From the NCBI GenBank assembly GCA_017303505.1, contig JAFLCP010000046.1, forward strand, positions 1 to 50,781: DNA of 50,781 nt. Direction: 5' to 3'. This stretch comes from Planctomycetota bacterium (GTDB lineage: Bacteria; Planctomycetota; Planctomycetia; Pirellulales; Pirellulaceae). The notes beneath the pieces were generated by a model that made no database searches, was not told where the DNA came from, and worked only from the letters and a program-made list of their open reading frames with translations. Positions 1 through 10,400 of this stretch are shown one piece after another. Positions within the stretch are counted from its first letter, which is position 1, and the number at the start of each line of letters is the position of its first letter. The translations under genes were made by a program, and so were the position numbers.

Positions 1-191
1 GGAAAGAAGTGGGGAGAATACAATCCTAACGGCGCACAAACACAAACCATGCGTCGAATCGCAGTGCCATTCTCTCTTGCGGCCAGTCTGCGGGGGAGAG
101 AATGAAAGCAGGGAAGTGCCAAGCCGATTCCCGCTGCCCGAAGAAACTTTCGTCTCGTCATATCCGACATGAGCGTAATTCCTTTCCTACT

Positions 192-2633
192 TCATTTTTG
201 GCGAAACGCTGGGGAACTAATCACAGCCTGGACCATGGTGCGGAATCCATAGTTCTTATCACGAGCAGTTTTCACAATAGCCCTGATATCCTCACGATCT
301 GCTAACTCAACATTTGCACCCGTCGCATAAGAGAACAGTTTTCCCGCTAATGCTTCCGCAAGTCGCTCCCGATCCGCGAGCAAGAGTTGCTTATACTCTT
401 GGATCGAAGCGAATTTTCTGCCATCGGCTAACTCATCAGCGGACTCTACTGCAGGCCCTTGACGGTATCTCATACTGCGGCCCTCTTTAGTTATCGGCGT
501 ACCTTCACCGATGCTTCGGTAATGATCGCGCCAACCACCAATCACATCAAAATTCTCAAGAGCGAAGCCATGAGGATCCATAATACGATGGCACCCTGCA
601 CATTGTGCAAGATCACGATGCTTTGAGAGTTGTTTACGAATCGTCGTCGCCCCCCGGATATCAGGCTCCACCGCTTCGATACTCTCTGGCGGCTTGGGTG
701 GTGGAGATGCCAGCAAGCGATTCAATACCCAGCTGCCGCGTACGATTGGAGAAGTCGTGGTTCCGTTAGCGGTAACCTTCAACACGGCCCCCATTGTTAA
801 CAAACCGCCGCGAGGCGAATCTTCGGGTAATGTTACCTTATGAAAATCCACACCTTCAGCTACACCCGCGATGCCATAGTGCTTCGCCAAGCGTCCGTTC
901 AAATAAGTGAAGTCGGAATCGACGAACGTCTCAAGACTCAAATCATTTTCGAGGACATCCGAAAAAAACAACTCAACCTCTTTGAGCATCGAAACTTTCA
1001 GTAAGTCATCGTACTCGGGGTAGAGCAGGGCATCGGGCGCGGTATCATCGATCGCCTGCAAGCCAAGCCATTGATACACAAACTGCTTTTTGAATGCAGA
1101 TGATTTTGCATCCTTCAACATCCGCTCTACCTGCTGCTGGACAACAGCCGCATCCTTGAGTTTACCTTCCCTGGCTAATTGAAAGAGCTCATCGTCGGGC
1201 ATGGAACTCCAAAGAAAATAGGACATGCGATTGGCGAGTTCGAAGTCATTCAATTCCCCTACCGATTCTTTGATAAACAAAAAATCGGGGGATAGCAGTA
1301 TTCCCTTCAAAGCCACTCGAACCGACTCTTCAAACGATCGACCTTGCTCCTGAAGTCGTTGAAATCGTTTCAGAAAGGGTTCAACATCGGATTGTGTTAC
1401 ATCGCGACGAAATGCTCGCTGTGCAAATTGGGTCAAAATCTCACGTGCATCCTCTAGCGGTTTGTCAGATACAACTTCACGGTAGTTTGGTTTATTGGGC
1501 GCTGGTACCTGTCTTCGATCGCCAAAGATACGCCGGTGGCTTACGGGTGGCCACGTTTCAATGATGGGCCCCTCAACATCCACATGCTGTATCAAGAGCC
1601 CAGGCCCGGTATAGTTCTCAGCCCCAATTTTCTCGACCTGCGGGGGTGTAACGCCCAACCCATCGACCACTATTCGAATCGTCAGATTTGCTTCCATGTT
1701 CTCTACAAACTCGATCACTTTCGGCTCATTGGGTGGCACACTAAAGTAGCCGATGAGATATTGTTCAGCGGCTGCGTTCATGGGCCCCGCTTTGACGAAG
1801 AACGTAATCGGTTTATCCGTCTGTATTCCATAGGCAGAAATGCGGAAGCGATACTTCCCCCGGCTGCGTGTATTGAATTGCCAGAGAGTTACTTGAATGT
1901 TCGCTGAGACCCACGAACTGAAAACGGCCACTCCATCGCTTTCATGCCGATACACACTCCCCTTCGGCTTTACGGTCCTCTCGTCGCGAATATCAAACCG
2001 TTTTTTAAACGTATTGGGGCGAGGCCCATTGGCAATGGCTCCCTCGAGCACTCGATCGGCGGCTGCTAAGTAGGCATCCAATAAAAACGAGGAGACATGC
2101 AGAGACTCGGCGTTATTGCCAAATCCATCGGCGACTCGTTCATCCGGTATCAGATCAGAAAGATCCACCTCAACTCCCAACAGATCGCGTACCGTGTTCT
2201 CATACTCCACGCGACTCAGCCGTCTCAGTGGCACGCGACCGACGGATTGTCGTTTGATTTTGGTGGCCTCAGTAACGCGACGTTCAATCCAATCAATCGC
2301 CTGGTTGCGTTCGGAAACTTCCGGCTGCTTCTCCTCTTTGGGTGGCATAAAGCCATGGACCAATTGCTCGCGCACCCTGAGCCAATTCAGCTGATTACCT
2401 TCCACCGAAAAATCCGTCGACAAAGACGTCAAATCAAATTCTTGTTTGGCATCTTCGCGATGACAGTCATTGCAATAGGACGCCAAAAAACGGGAAGATA
2501 TCGAGGCTGCTTGTTCGTCTAATTGAACCAGTCCCTCTTCCACCTGTGCCATACAAAATGTGGAGGTTGCCAACGCAACACAACCGACCAGCACAGCTAA
2601 AAATCGAGTTCGGAATAGACAGAAACGATTCAC
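192..2633 (-). CDS. Secreted cytochrome-c-like DUF1587/1595/1592/1588/1585 protein
   Basis: An 813-residue protein with the full planctomycete PSD domain set. Residues 1-30 are a signal peptide ending near CMAQ. A haem-binding CNDCH sits at residues 54-58. DUF1587 (around 130-195, LSRVEYENTVRDLLG), DUF1595 (around 395-455), DUF1592 (around 465-590), DUF1588 (around 610-710, with a second CAGCH) and DUF1585 (C-terminal 75 residues) follow in the usual order. The family is secreted or periplasmic and is thought to act in redox-linked polymer metabolism, but no reaction is proven. The start is GTG at 2633, chosen because it gives a complete signal peptide; no strong ribosome binding site is visible. 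It is divergent from the PSCyt1/DUF1553 gene across 316 bp. Family assignment is firm, function is unknown. Confidence 0.93.
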   Translation of the reverse strand: MNRFCLFRTRFLAVLVGCVALATSTFCMAQVEEGLVQLDEQAASISSRFLASYCNDCHREDAKQEFDLTSLSTDFSVEGNQLNWLRVREQLVHGFMPPKEEKQPEVSERNQAIDWIERRVTEATKIKRQSVGRVPLRRLSRVEYENTVRDLLGVEVDLSDLIPDERVADGFGNNAESLHVSSFLLDAYLAAADRVLEGAIANGPRPNTFKKRFDIRDERTVKPKGSVYRHESDGVAVFSSWVSANIQVTLWQFNTRSRGKYRFRISAYGIQTDKPITFFVKAGPMNAAAEQYLIGYFSVPPNEPKVIEFVENMEANLTIRIVVDGLGVTPPQVEKIGAENYTGPGLLIQHVDVEGPIIETWPPVSHRRIFGDRRQVPAPNKPNYREVVSDKPLEDAREILTQFAQRAFRRDVTQSDVEPFLKRFQRLQEQGRSFEESVRVALKGILLSPDFLFIKESVGELNDFELANRMSYFLWSSMPDDELFQLAREGKLKDAAVVQQQVERMLKDAKSSAFKKQFVYQWLGLQAIDDTAPDALLYPEYDDLLKVSMLKEVELFFSDVLENDLSLETFVDSDFTYLNGRLAKHYGIAGVAEGVDFHKVTLPEDSPRGGLLTMGAVLKVTANGTTTSPIVRGSWVLNRLLASPPPKPPESIEAVEPDIRGATTIRKQLSKHRDLAQCAGCHRIMDPHGFALENFDVIGGWRDHYRSIGEGTPITKEGRSMRYRQGPAVESADELADGRKFASIQEYKQLLLADRERLAEALAGKLFSYATGANVELADREDIRAIVKTARDKNYGFRTMVQAVISSPAFRQK

Positions 2634-2949
2634 AGCTGACGCCCCAAGTGAAATCGAACCAAAAAGTAAATCTACGATACTCCGTGATTGCGTAGCCGTT
2701 ATAGAGCTCGTTGCATCTTAAGTAAACGTGTTGCATACGACCAAACCGGAAAACCCGCATAGAGTCGCTCAATCTTCCCAGTTTTACAAATATCGAAGAG
2801 GGCCTTGAGTTTCCACCGAAAGGAGGCGTCGCCTTTTTTCCTGGTTGGTCCATTTTTTGCGTGACATCACCGACAATATCGGCGATATTCACACCAACCA
2901 ACCCGCTCACCCCCACCCCCACTACGGCCTAGCATCAAGAGGCTGGCTG
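2634..2949. other. Divergent intergenic region between two PSD-type genes
   Basis: A 316-bp gap between two divergently transcribed genes, so it should hold both promoters. I see no clear -35/-10 pair, palindromic operator or RNA gene. Open frames cross it on both strands but show no family features. Confidence 0.5.
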
Positions 2950-5178
2950 ATGAAGTACATCCTACCCATACTTCTGCTTTCGTTTTCGCTTCCCGCTTCC
3001 CTAGTCGCGGACGAACCGTCACGTGAGCAGCTCGATTTCTTTGAGTCGAAGATACGCCCCGTGCTCATCGAGCATTGTTACAGTTGCCACTCTGCAGAAG
3101 CGCAATCTAAAGGGAAGCTTAAAGGGGGCTTACTGCTTGACACCAAGCAGGGCTGGGAACTCGGTGGCGACACAGGCCCGTCTATCGTCCCTAATGACCC
3201 TGCTGCAGGCAGTTTGATGCTTGCCCTCAGCTATGACCATGATGTGCAAATGCCACCAGCCGGAAAGTTGCCCGAGGAGATAATCAAGAACTTCGAACGT
3301 TGGATTCGAGAGGGTGCCGTCGACCCGCGTCTCGACAGTAGTCCCATGCCGGACAATAAACCGAAACTCGATCCCAATCAGGCCAAAGAGTTTTGGGCTT
3401 TTCAAGCGCCGAAGGAATCCCCTGCACCTCCATCGAAATACGAAGCATCGACCAAGATTGACTCATTTGTTTTGGCCCAATTGGAAGCGAAACAATTAAC
3501 CCCCGCACCTTTGGCCGATCCACGTGTCTTAATCCGTCGCCTCTATCTCGATCTGATTGGACTACCACCCACGGTCGATCAAGTCAATCGATACGTCAAT
3601 GATCCGTCGGAAGCCAATTATGCAACGATCGTCGAACAACTACTGGCTTCTCCCGCATATGGCGAACGCTGGGCACGACTATGGCTCGACGTCACGCGTT
3701 ATGCTGAAGATCAGGCTCACATCGTCGGAGATGATAAGTCCTTGACTTATCCCAATGCCTATCTCTATCGCGATTGGGTCATTCAGGCTCTCAACAACGA
3801 TGTAAGCTATTCCGATTTCATTCGCTTACAACTTGCAGCGGACTTAATCGAAGGAGAAAACTCACCGAACTTGGCCGCCTTAGGCTTTATCGGTTTGGGG
3901 CCGAAATACTACGATCGAGGCCAATTATTTGTCATGGCAGAAGAATGGGAAGATCGAGTCGACGTCGTTGGGCGTGGATTATTGGGGCTGACCATCGCTT
4001 GTGCACGCTGTCACGATCACAAATATGATCCCATTACGACGCAAGACTATTATGGGCTGGCTGGCGTGTTTGCGAGCACGCAAATGTACAACAAGCCACT
4101 TTTCGCACCGGATAGCACGGAACACGATAAAACGTCTAGTCCAAGTTCTGAGCAAACCGCCAAGGAAACCGCAAAATCCAAATCGGAAACCAAGCCCAAT
4201 GGCGAAGCGAAAAATCCTGCTGAAGCAATGCACATCGTGCGTGAAGATAAACCGCGCGATCTCAACGTCTTTGTGCGGGGCGATGTCAACCATAAAGGCG
4301 ATTTGGTACCACGGCGTTTTCCCAGCGTTCTAACAAACGAGTCGCTCCCCTTCCGTGAAGGAAGTGGACGACGCGAATTAGCGGACGCCATTGCTGATCC
4401 AAGTAACCCGCTAACGGCCCGAGTGATCGTCAATCGTGTGTGGGGGGCCTACTTCGGAAAAGGCCTAGTGGGTACACCTAGCAACTTTGGCACATTAGGC
4501 GAGCGTCCCACACATCCTGAGTTACTGGATGATCTGGCGGCTCGTTTTGTGAAAGAAGGCTCATCGTTGAAATGGTTGCATCGTGAGATCGTACATTCGC
4601 GAACCTATCGACAATCGAGCATGGGTGCACAAGATTCGTTGGCGGCGGATCCTAACAATCAGTGGCTTGCGCGAATGCCGCGTCGCAGACTCAGCGCAGA
4701 GAGCTGGCGCGATTCGCTTCTGTCTGCTAGTGGTCAACTTAATGTCTCGACGGTTGGCGGCCCATCGATCGATCCCGCCGACACGAACCAAACCAAACGC
4801 ACCGTTTACAGTCGGATCAGCCGCTTGGAACTCCATCGTTTCTTAGCGATGCATGATTTTCCCGATCCCAATGTCACAGCTGAAAAACGTGCTGAGACGA
4901 TTACCCCATTGCAAAAACTGTTTGTGATGAACAGTGCTTTTATGCTCGCTCAGTCTCAAGCTCTAGTGGAACGATTGCGTCGCGAGATACCTGACGATGC
5001 ACAAAGCGGCGATATTCTTCGAATCAATCTTGCTTACCAGTGGCTCTACAGCCGGCCCCCAACCACGGCAGAAATTGATTTAGCAGTACAGTATCTCAGC
5101 AACGGCGAGCGAAACGCTCGTTGGACATCGTACGTGCACGCATTATTAGCAGCGAACGAAACGCTATATGTCGATTGA
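2950..5178 (+). CDS. PSCyt1-DUF1549-DUF1553 secreted haem protein
   Basis: A 742-residue protein starting at ATG 2950. The frame is open from 2845, but only the 2950 start places the signal peptide (residues 1-20, cut near SLVA-DE) at the N terminus. A cytochrome-like PSCyt1 domain with CYSCH at 43-47 comes first. DUF1549 (around 165-375) shows LYLDLIGLPPT, YGERWARLWLDVTRYAED and ARCHDHKYDPI. DUF1553 (around 480-715) shows VNRVWGAYFGKGLVGT and WLHREIVHSRTYRQSS. A Ser/Lys/Glu-rich low-complexity insert lies between them (near 4130-4220). The family nearly always pairs with DUF1501, as here, and is proposed to act outside the cytoplasm in degradative or redox metabolism. No substrate can be read from the sequence. 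Confidence 0.93.
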   Translation: MKYILPILLLSFSLPASLVADEPSREQLDFFESKIRPVLIEHCYSCHSAEAQSKGKLKGGLLLDTKQGWELGGDTGPSIVPNDPAAGSLMLALSYDHDVQMPPAGKLPEEIIKNFERWIREGAVDPRLDSSPMPDNKPKLDPNQAKEFWAFQAPKESPAPPSKYEASTKIDSFVLAQLEAKQLTPAPLADPRVLIRRLYLDLIGLPPTVDQVNRYVNDPSEANYATIVEQLLASPAYGERWARLWLDVTRYAEDQAHIVGDDKSLTYPNAYLYRDWVIQALNNDVSYSDFIRLQLAADLIEGENSPNLAALGFIGLGPKYYDRGQLFVMAEEWEDRVDVVGRGLLGLTIACARCHDHKYDPITTQDYYGLAGVFASTQMYNKPLFAPDSTEHDKTSSPSSEQTAKETAKSKSETKPNGEAKNPAEAMHIVREDKPRDLNVFVRGDVNHKGDLVPRRFPSVLTNESLPFREGSGRRELADAIADPSNPLTARVIVNRVWGAYFGKGLVGTPSNFGTLGERPTHPELLDDLAARFVKEGSSLKWLHREIVHSRTYRQSSMGAQDSLAADPNNQWLARMPRRRLSAESWRDSLLSASGQLNVSTVGGPSIDPADTNQTKRTVYSRISRLELHRFLAMHDFPDPNVTAEKRAETITPLQKLFVMNSAFMLAQSQALVERLRREIPDDAQSGDILRINLAYQWLYSRPPTTAEIDLAVQYLSNGERNARWTSYVHALLAANETLYVD

Positions 5179-5261
5179 GAAAAAGTCGGTCACTGCGCAT
5201 GACTTGGCTTGTTCAAGAGAATCATTGTCCCAACGATCCAATAACGGAAAAGGCATCAACG

Positions 5262-6671
5262 ATGAACTGGAATCCCATCTCTCGCCGTCAATGGTTGCAG
5301 TCTGCGGGGATGGGCTTCGGAGTGGTGGGATTGGCGGGCCTACTTGCTCAGGCCCACGCGGGCGAACAGAGTGGCGCACATGGTGCAGCCCAACTCGCCG
5401 GGGGACTACATTTTGCCCCCAAAGCGAAACGGGTCATTTTCTTGTTTATGAATGGTGGTCCGAGTCATGTCGATACATTCGATCCCAAACCGGCTCTAAA
5501 GAAATACGAAGGGGACAAGCCGACCAAGGACACACAAAAACGAGCGAAAGCGGGCTATGTGCCATCACCGTTTCGCTTTCAGCCGCACGGTAACTCGGGC
5601 GTCGTCATGAGCGAATTGTTCCCCTGTTTAGCAAAATGCGCGGATGACCTTTGTGTTATTCGCTCGATGCATACGGATGTACCGAATCATGAACCTGGTT
5701 TGATCATCATGCATTCGGGGGTTCAGCAACCGACACGACCGAGCATTGGCTCGTGGGTCAACTATGGACTAGGGACCGAAAATGAGAACCTTCCTGGCTA
5801 TGTTGTTCTCGGGCCGCGGCGTCCTGTTGTTGGCCCCCATCTCTGGTCCAATTCTTTTTTGCCCGTTTCTTATCAGGGCATGGCAGTAAACACTCAAGAT
5901 ATGAAGGTGGATAAGTTAGTTGCCAATCTCAATCATCCTTCTTTTAGTCGTATAGAACAACGAGAACAGTTAGACCTCCTCGGCAAACTGAATCAGTTGC
6001 ATTTGGAACAACGCCAAAACGATTCAGCGTTAGAAGCACAAATGAAATCGATGGAATTGGCTTTCTCGATGCAAGCGGAAGCAGCGGATGCCTTTGACAT
6101 CTCGAAAGAGTCGGCAGCAACGCTGGCCATGTATGGCGATACACTTTTCGGGCGCCAATGTTTGTTAGCTCGACGGTTGTCGGAACGTGGTGTTCGGTTT
6201 GTGACGTCGTATTATTTGACGCCAGGGGGCAATCAACCTTGGGACACTCATTCCAACAATGACGAGCAGCACCAAAAGCTGTGCGCGGACAGCGACCGAG
6301 CCACGGCGGCCTTGCTTACCGATTTGAAGCAGCGTGGTCTGTTGCAAGATACGCTGGTGATTTGGTCGGGGGAATTTGGCCGCACGCCTTATGCTCAACC
6401 GAACGACAAAGGCAAGCATGGTCGCGATCATCATCACACTGCCTTTACCACACTGTTAGCTGGAGGGGGGATTAAAGGGGGCATCATGTACGGGGCGACG
6501 GATGAGTTTGGTATGGAAGCGATTCAAAATCGCGTGCATGTGCATGATCTGCACGCTACGGTCTTGCATCTGTTAGGAATCGATCACGAGAAACTCACCT
6601 ACCGATACAGCGGCCGCGATTTTCGCTTGACCGACATTCACGGCGAAATCGTTCGCGACATCATCGTTTAA
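5262..6671 (+). CDS. DUF1501 Tat-exported protein
   Basis: A 469-residue protein from ATG 5262. The frame is open upstream to 5121 but that part overlaps the preceding gene and has no signal. The chosen start puts a twin-arginine motif (SRRQWLQ, residues 7-13) just before a hydrophobic stretch ending at AHA, so Tat export is likely. The body is typical DUF1501, an alkaline-phosphatase/sulfatase-like fold: FLFMNGGPSHVDTFDPKP near the N terminus, GEFGRTPYAQ, and a HGRDHHHTAF metal-site-like stretch near the C terminus. It lies 83 bp after the DUF1553 gene and is probably co-transcribed. DUF1501/DUF1553 pairs are a planctomycete hallmark; the substrate is unknown. Confidence 0.92.
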   Translation: MNWNPISRRQWLQSAGMGFGVVGLAGLLAQAHAGEQSGAHGAAQLAGGLHFAPKAKRVIFLFMNGGPSHVDTFDPKPALKKYEGDKPTKDTQKRAKAGYVPSPFRFQPHGNSGVVMSELFPCLAKCADDLCVIRSMHTDVPNHEPGLIIMHSGVQQPTRPSIGSWVNYGLGTENENLPGYVVLGPRRPVVGPHLWSNSFLPVSYQGMAVNTQDMKVDKLVANLNHPSFSRIEQREQLDLLGKLNQLHLEQRQNDSALEAQMKSMELAFSMQAEAADAFDISKESAATLAMYGDTLFGRQCLLARRLSERGVRFVTSYYLTPGGNQPWDTHSNNDEQHQKLCADSDRATAALLTDLKQRGLLQDTLVIWSGEFGRTPYAQPNDKGKHGRDHHHTAFTTLLAGGGIKGGIMYGATDEFGMEAIQNRVHVHDLHATVLHLLGIDHEKLTYRYSGRDFRLTDIHGEIVRDIIV

Positions 6672-6887
6672 CCCGTATGCCGCAGGCTAGGCCCGCGCCG
6701 CTGCATTCGTCAGCGCGTTAAACGTCTCCGTTTAACAAACGACAATCAAATGGAAGGATTATTTTGCCGATGGACAGCGCATCTACAGCCCTACGCACAA
6801 TCCACCGTGTACTCTTTGCAAACTCGTGCTCAGTAACTGTCTTCCTCTACTTTCTACTTTCTCCTCTCTACTTTCTCGCGCAGCGCC
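6672..6887 (-). repeat. 216-bp tandem repeat, copy 1
   Basis: This segment recurs almost unchanged at a constant offset of 217 bp (copy 2). Its right ~115 bp, ending CTACTTTCTCGCGC, is homologous in reverse complement to the repeats at 13159 and 19362. Confidence 0.88.
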
Positions 6888-6888
6888 G

Positions 6889-7104
6889 CCCGTATGCCGA
6901 AGGCTAGGCGCGCGCCGTTGCATTCGTCAGCGCGTTGAACGTCTCCGTTTAACAAACGACAATCAGACGGAAGGATTATTTTGCCGATGGACAGCGCATC
7001 TACAGCCCTACGCACAATCCACTGTGTACTCTTTGCAAATTCGTGATCATTGACTGTCTTCCTCTACTTTCTACTTTCTCCTCTCTACTTTCTCGCGCAG
7101 CGCC
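6889..7104 (-). repeat. 216-bp tandem repeat, copy 2
   Basis: Second copy of the tandem unit, differing from the first at roughly ten positions by eye. It ends with the same CTACTTTCTCGCGCAGCG stretch. No coding potential was recognised. Confidence 0.88.
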
Positions 7105-7457
7105 TGACCGGCTACCTAGACGAACGCCAAACCAAAATCAAACAGTTTTGATTCGAGTCAATCTCTCGGAGGACCCGGGCGGCGAGAGCTTGTCGTCCCA
7201 TTGATTCATGCTGGCCGAGCCGCAATGAGTTGATCCAACATCATATTGTCACAATACGTACACATGTACGTGTGATGTCGAATCAAGAAATAAGAGATGC
7301 GGTCCTACCGTCACAAAACCAGCGGAGGCCGAATGAGTCCTCGTCCAACGCGCTGGCGAATCCAGCGGCGCGGGCCTAACCTACGGCGTACGGGTTAAAC
7401 CAATTCCTGCGTCTGTAGGTAAATTGCCAATCGTTGATTTCCGTTCCATGGAATCAC

Positions 7458-10400
7458 TTACAGCTTCGTGGTCTCATTGGCCCTGATCTCAACTTTAGCC
7501 AATACAGGATAGGGTTGTGCATTCTCTTCAATCACATAAATCCCTGGATGCAACGGTTCAGAAGTAAAGCGACCTGTGGTATCCGTTTTCGCATAAGCAA
7601 TAAAGTCGGTTGAGCCCTTACTAAAACCGGCCGCGGTACGCATGATGCGGATACTGAGGTTCGCTCGTAGCTGGTTGTTTTCGTCCAGTAGCTGGCCTGT
7701 GACATATCCACCCGCAGTCAACGGTACGTCGAGTTGCAATAACTTTCCAAATTCGACGTCAATATCGCGCCAACTTTTTCCGTCAGCGGGAACCAATTTT
7801 TCATGTTCTATTTGAACTCCCAAAAAGTCAGCAATCACATTCTCGAATCGATATTTCCCACGTACATCGGTTACGCATTCCGCCACCTTCTTGCGCGTTG
7901 CGACACCGCCATACAATACGACCTTTGCATTTGGAACAGGCGCGTTATCTTGGGTAAGAGTTCCCAGGATCGTCGTCCGATGGGCTGGATCTGAATGCAC
8001 CACGCGTTGGTTAAACAGTACCGGAAACAATTCAAATACCAACGACCTCTCACCTGTATCTTCTTGCTCAACACGAAGCACTTGTGTGCCTGATCGCATT
8101 TCCGCAGCAGGCTCTCCAAGGAGTACTTGGGCATTGTCATCCATGGTTAGCACCGCGTCGACATTGATTTGGTAGCTCCCCTTCGGCAACATTTCTTCGA
8201 GACGGAATCTTCCCTTTTCATCCGCCTGAATCGTTTTCAAATAGTCGCGGCCGTCATTCGCTTTGACGGTTACATGAATCGCGATAACATCGTTCCAACT
8301 TAATTCATGAACCACTCGCCCATCGTCTGGATCAAGCGAATCACCTTTGAACCCCGGCGGTCGCTCACGTGAAATCGAATTAGGCACCTGATTCACCTGT
8401 CGACGAAAAAGCCACTCATCTTTGGGTAACTTGACTTCGCCAACCAGCTTAACTCCCTGAGTCTGCGGAACGGCAACCAAGGGTGGTGCGGTTGCGTTGA
8501 GCTGAGCGTGACGCGACGCCATTGCTGCTTGAATCTCCTTGAGCATTGACTCTGCCTGCTCTCGAGTAAATTGAGTTGGGATAAGCAACTTGTCATCTGC
8601 AATCGATGCAGGAACACGAAGGGCACCCAGCGGCTTATCATCCAGCAATACGACCACCATATCGGGATCATCCCAGAGTGAATACGTGGCGATCGAGCGT
8701 GAAAGCCACAGCGCTGATTCGGGCCGAAGCTGTAGCGCGATGGAATACTTGTCAGGTTGCCCTTCAACGGTCACAATTTCCGCAGCCACTAAATCGCGTT
8801 CATCGATAAAGACTCCACTATCCCAGTTGAATAACGCCTCCTCTTTTTCTCCGCTACCGCTCTGCCACTCGACAATCGAGTCACTTGGATTCTGAGCTGC
8901 GTACTCTCGGCTTTTTTCGGTCGGACGACTCGACTTGCGAATCTGTAAGCGCGCGGCAGGGATGACCTCAACTTCCTCGACACCGGATTTCAAATCATCG
9001 AACTGTGCAACGACTTTGTATTTGCCTGGCTCAAGAAGCAACGGTTCAGAGCCAAAGCGACCTCGCGGCGTTCCAGGGGGACGAATCGACGCTGAATGAC
9101 TCTGAGGTAGAAATCGTCTAGCTGCCTCTCCCGGCCCCAGTATGAGCTTAGCCTTCACTAATTCTTCCGGCGGAATGAAAAAGCTCGCCCACAGTCCTCT
9201 GCCAATGATGTTGATCGATCGATCATCCCACAAGCCAGGGCTCTGATGCTCACGCGGGTCACGCTCAAACTCCAGCACTCCATCGGTTTCATTCTTGATC
9301 CAGACTTCGTAATCAAGATGTTCGCCATGTCGCAAGATCGTTCGCCTACGCGACAGCTCCGCTTGCCGAATGCCCAAGCGCACTCCACCTACCGCTTCGC
9401 CCCACAGGATATCGCTCGGTGGCGACTTCAAGTCGTCCTGATTCGCTGTCAACTTAAATCGATCCATCCCATAGGCTCGATTGACTTCCGTCAATTGCCC
9501 TCCCTCAATGTTGATAGTAAGTGATTTTTCTAGCCAACCTGTCCGCTCATGCCAAATGTGAAAAGTATGTGAACCGGAGGGTAAGCCTTCGACAGAAAAA
9601 CGACCTTGTTTGTCAGTAACCGCTGCGAATGGATGATCCAACGGAAGCAAGTATGTCGTTTTCCATGAGTTCACGCCGGATTTGGCTTGAATAGGGACTT
9701 GCTCAGCGCGAGTGAAAGGACTCGCAATTGTGAATTCTGCTTTTTCCTTCACAAGCCTATTTTGCCCACCATTGTTCAACGCTTGAAAATTGAAATTATC
9801 CTCTGTAACTCCTGCATTCTTCAGACGCATGTCCTGCCCCACTCGGAGAATCGCGGCTCGCGGTTCGAAACGATAGTCTTGCATCTCTATAGTGAGCGGC
9901 TTGAACTCAGCTGTGCTTGGTTGCCAATCGGAAGGTGGATTGGCCAAGTACACAAATGCGTTGGCGAGACCATTTTCTGCGTCCACTTGCAATGATTCAT
10001 CTTCGATCTCAACAAGTGAAGCCTCATACATCTCTACCTCTTCCTCGCTAGCCCGCTTGCTGAGTCTCGGAGTCGTTGGAGTAGGTACTCGCAACTTCGC
10101 TAGCTTTGGAACTGAGCCAGTGACTGCAATCCTCCCGTGCAAAGCTCCAGTTTTTGAGGGCTTGCTGAGACTTTCCGCTACTTGTCGTTTTCCATTCAAG
10201 AGCTTATTAGGCAGTTCGACAGACAACGTTTCTGCGATCGGTCTCAATACGGCAAATGGAACGTTGCTCGTAGCAAGTTCGATGCGTAATCCGGGAACAT
10301 CAGGTCGTTCAAGTACGACATGATATCTTGCAGAGTAGTTGCCCCCTTCCGTGACTAGATGCTCTTTGATCGAAAAATCTGTCACACCTCGGTCAACTAT

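Larger units (their letters stand above)
6668..7398. repeat. Repeat block bounded by 36-bp inverted arms
   Basis: The gap after the DUF1501 gene is bounded by inverted arms: 6668-6703 (overlapping the DUF1501 stop codon) and 7363-7398, which match at 33 of 36 positions when one is reverse complemented. A third copy of the right arm lies at 13531-13566. Between the arms are two tandem 216-bp copies and about 260 bp without a recognisable gene. This is a non-coding repeat region, possibly a remnant of small mobile elements. Confidence 0.7.

Noticed and set aside
1-191. Possible gene end or RNA at the left edge
   Set aside because: No conserved structure or coding signal was seen in 191 bp.
2467-2922. 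Minus-strand open frame of 151 codons across the divergent promoter region
   Set aside because: Overlaps the start of the DUF1592-type gene in another frame and has no family features.
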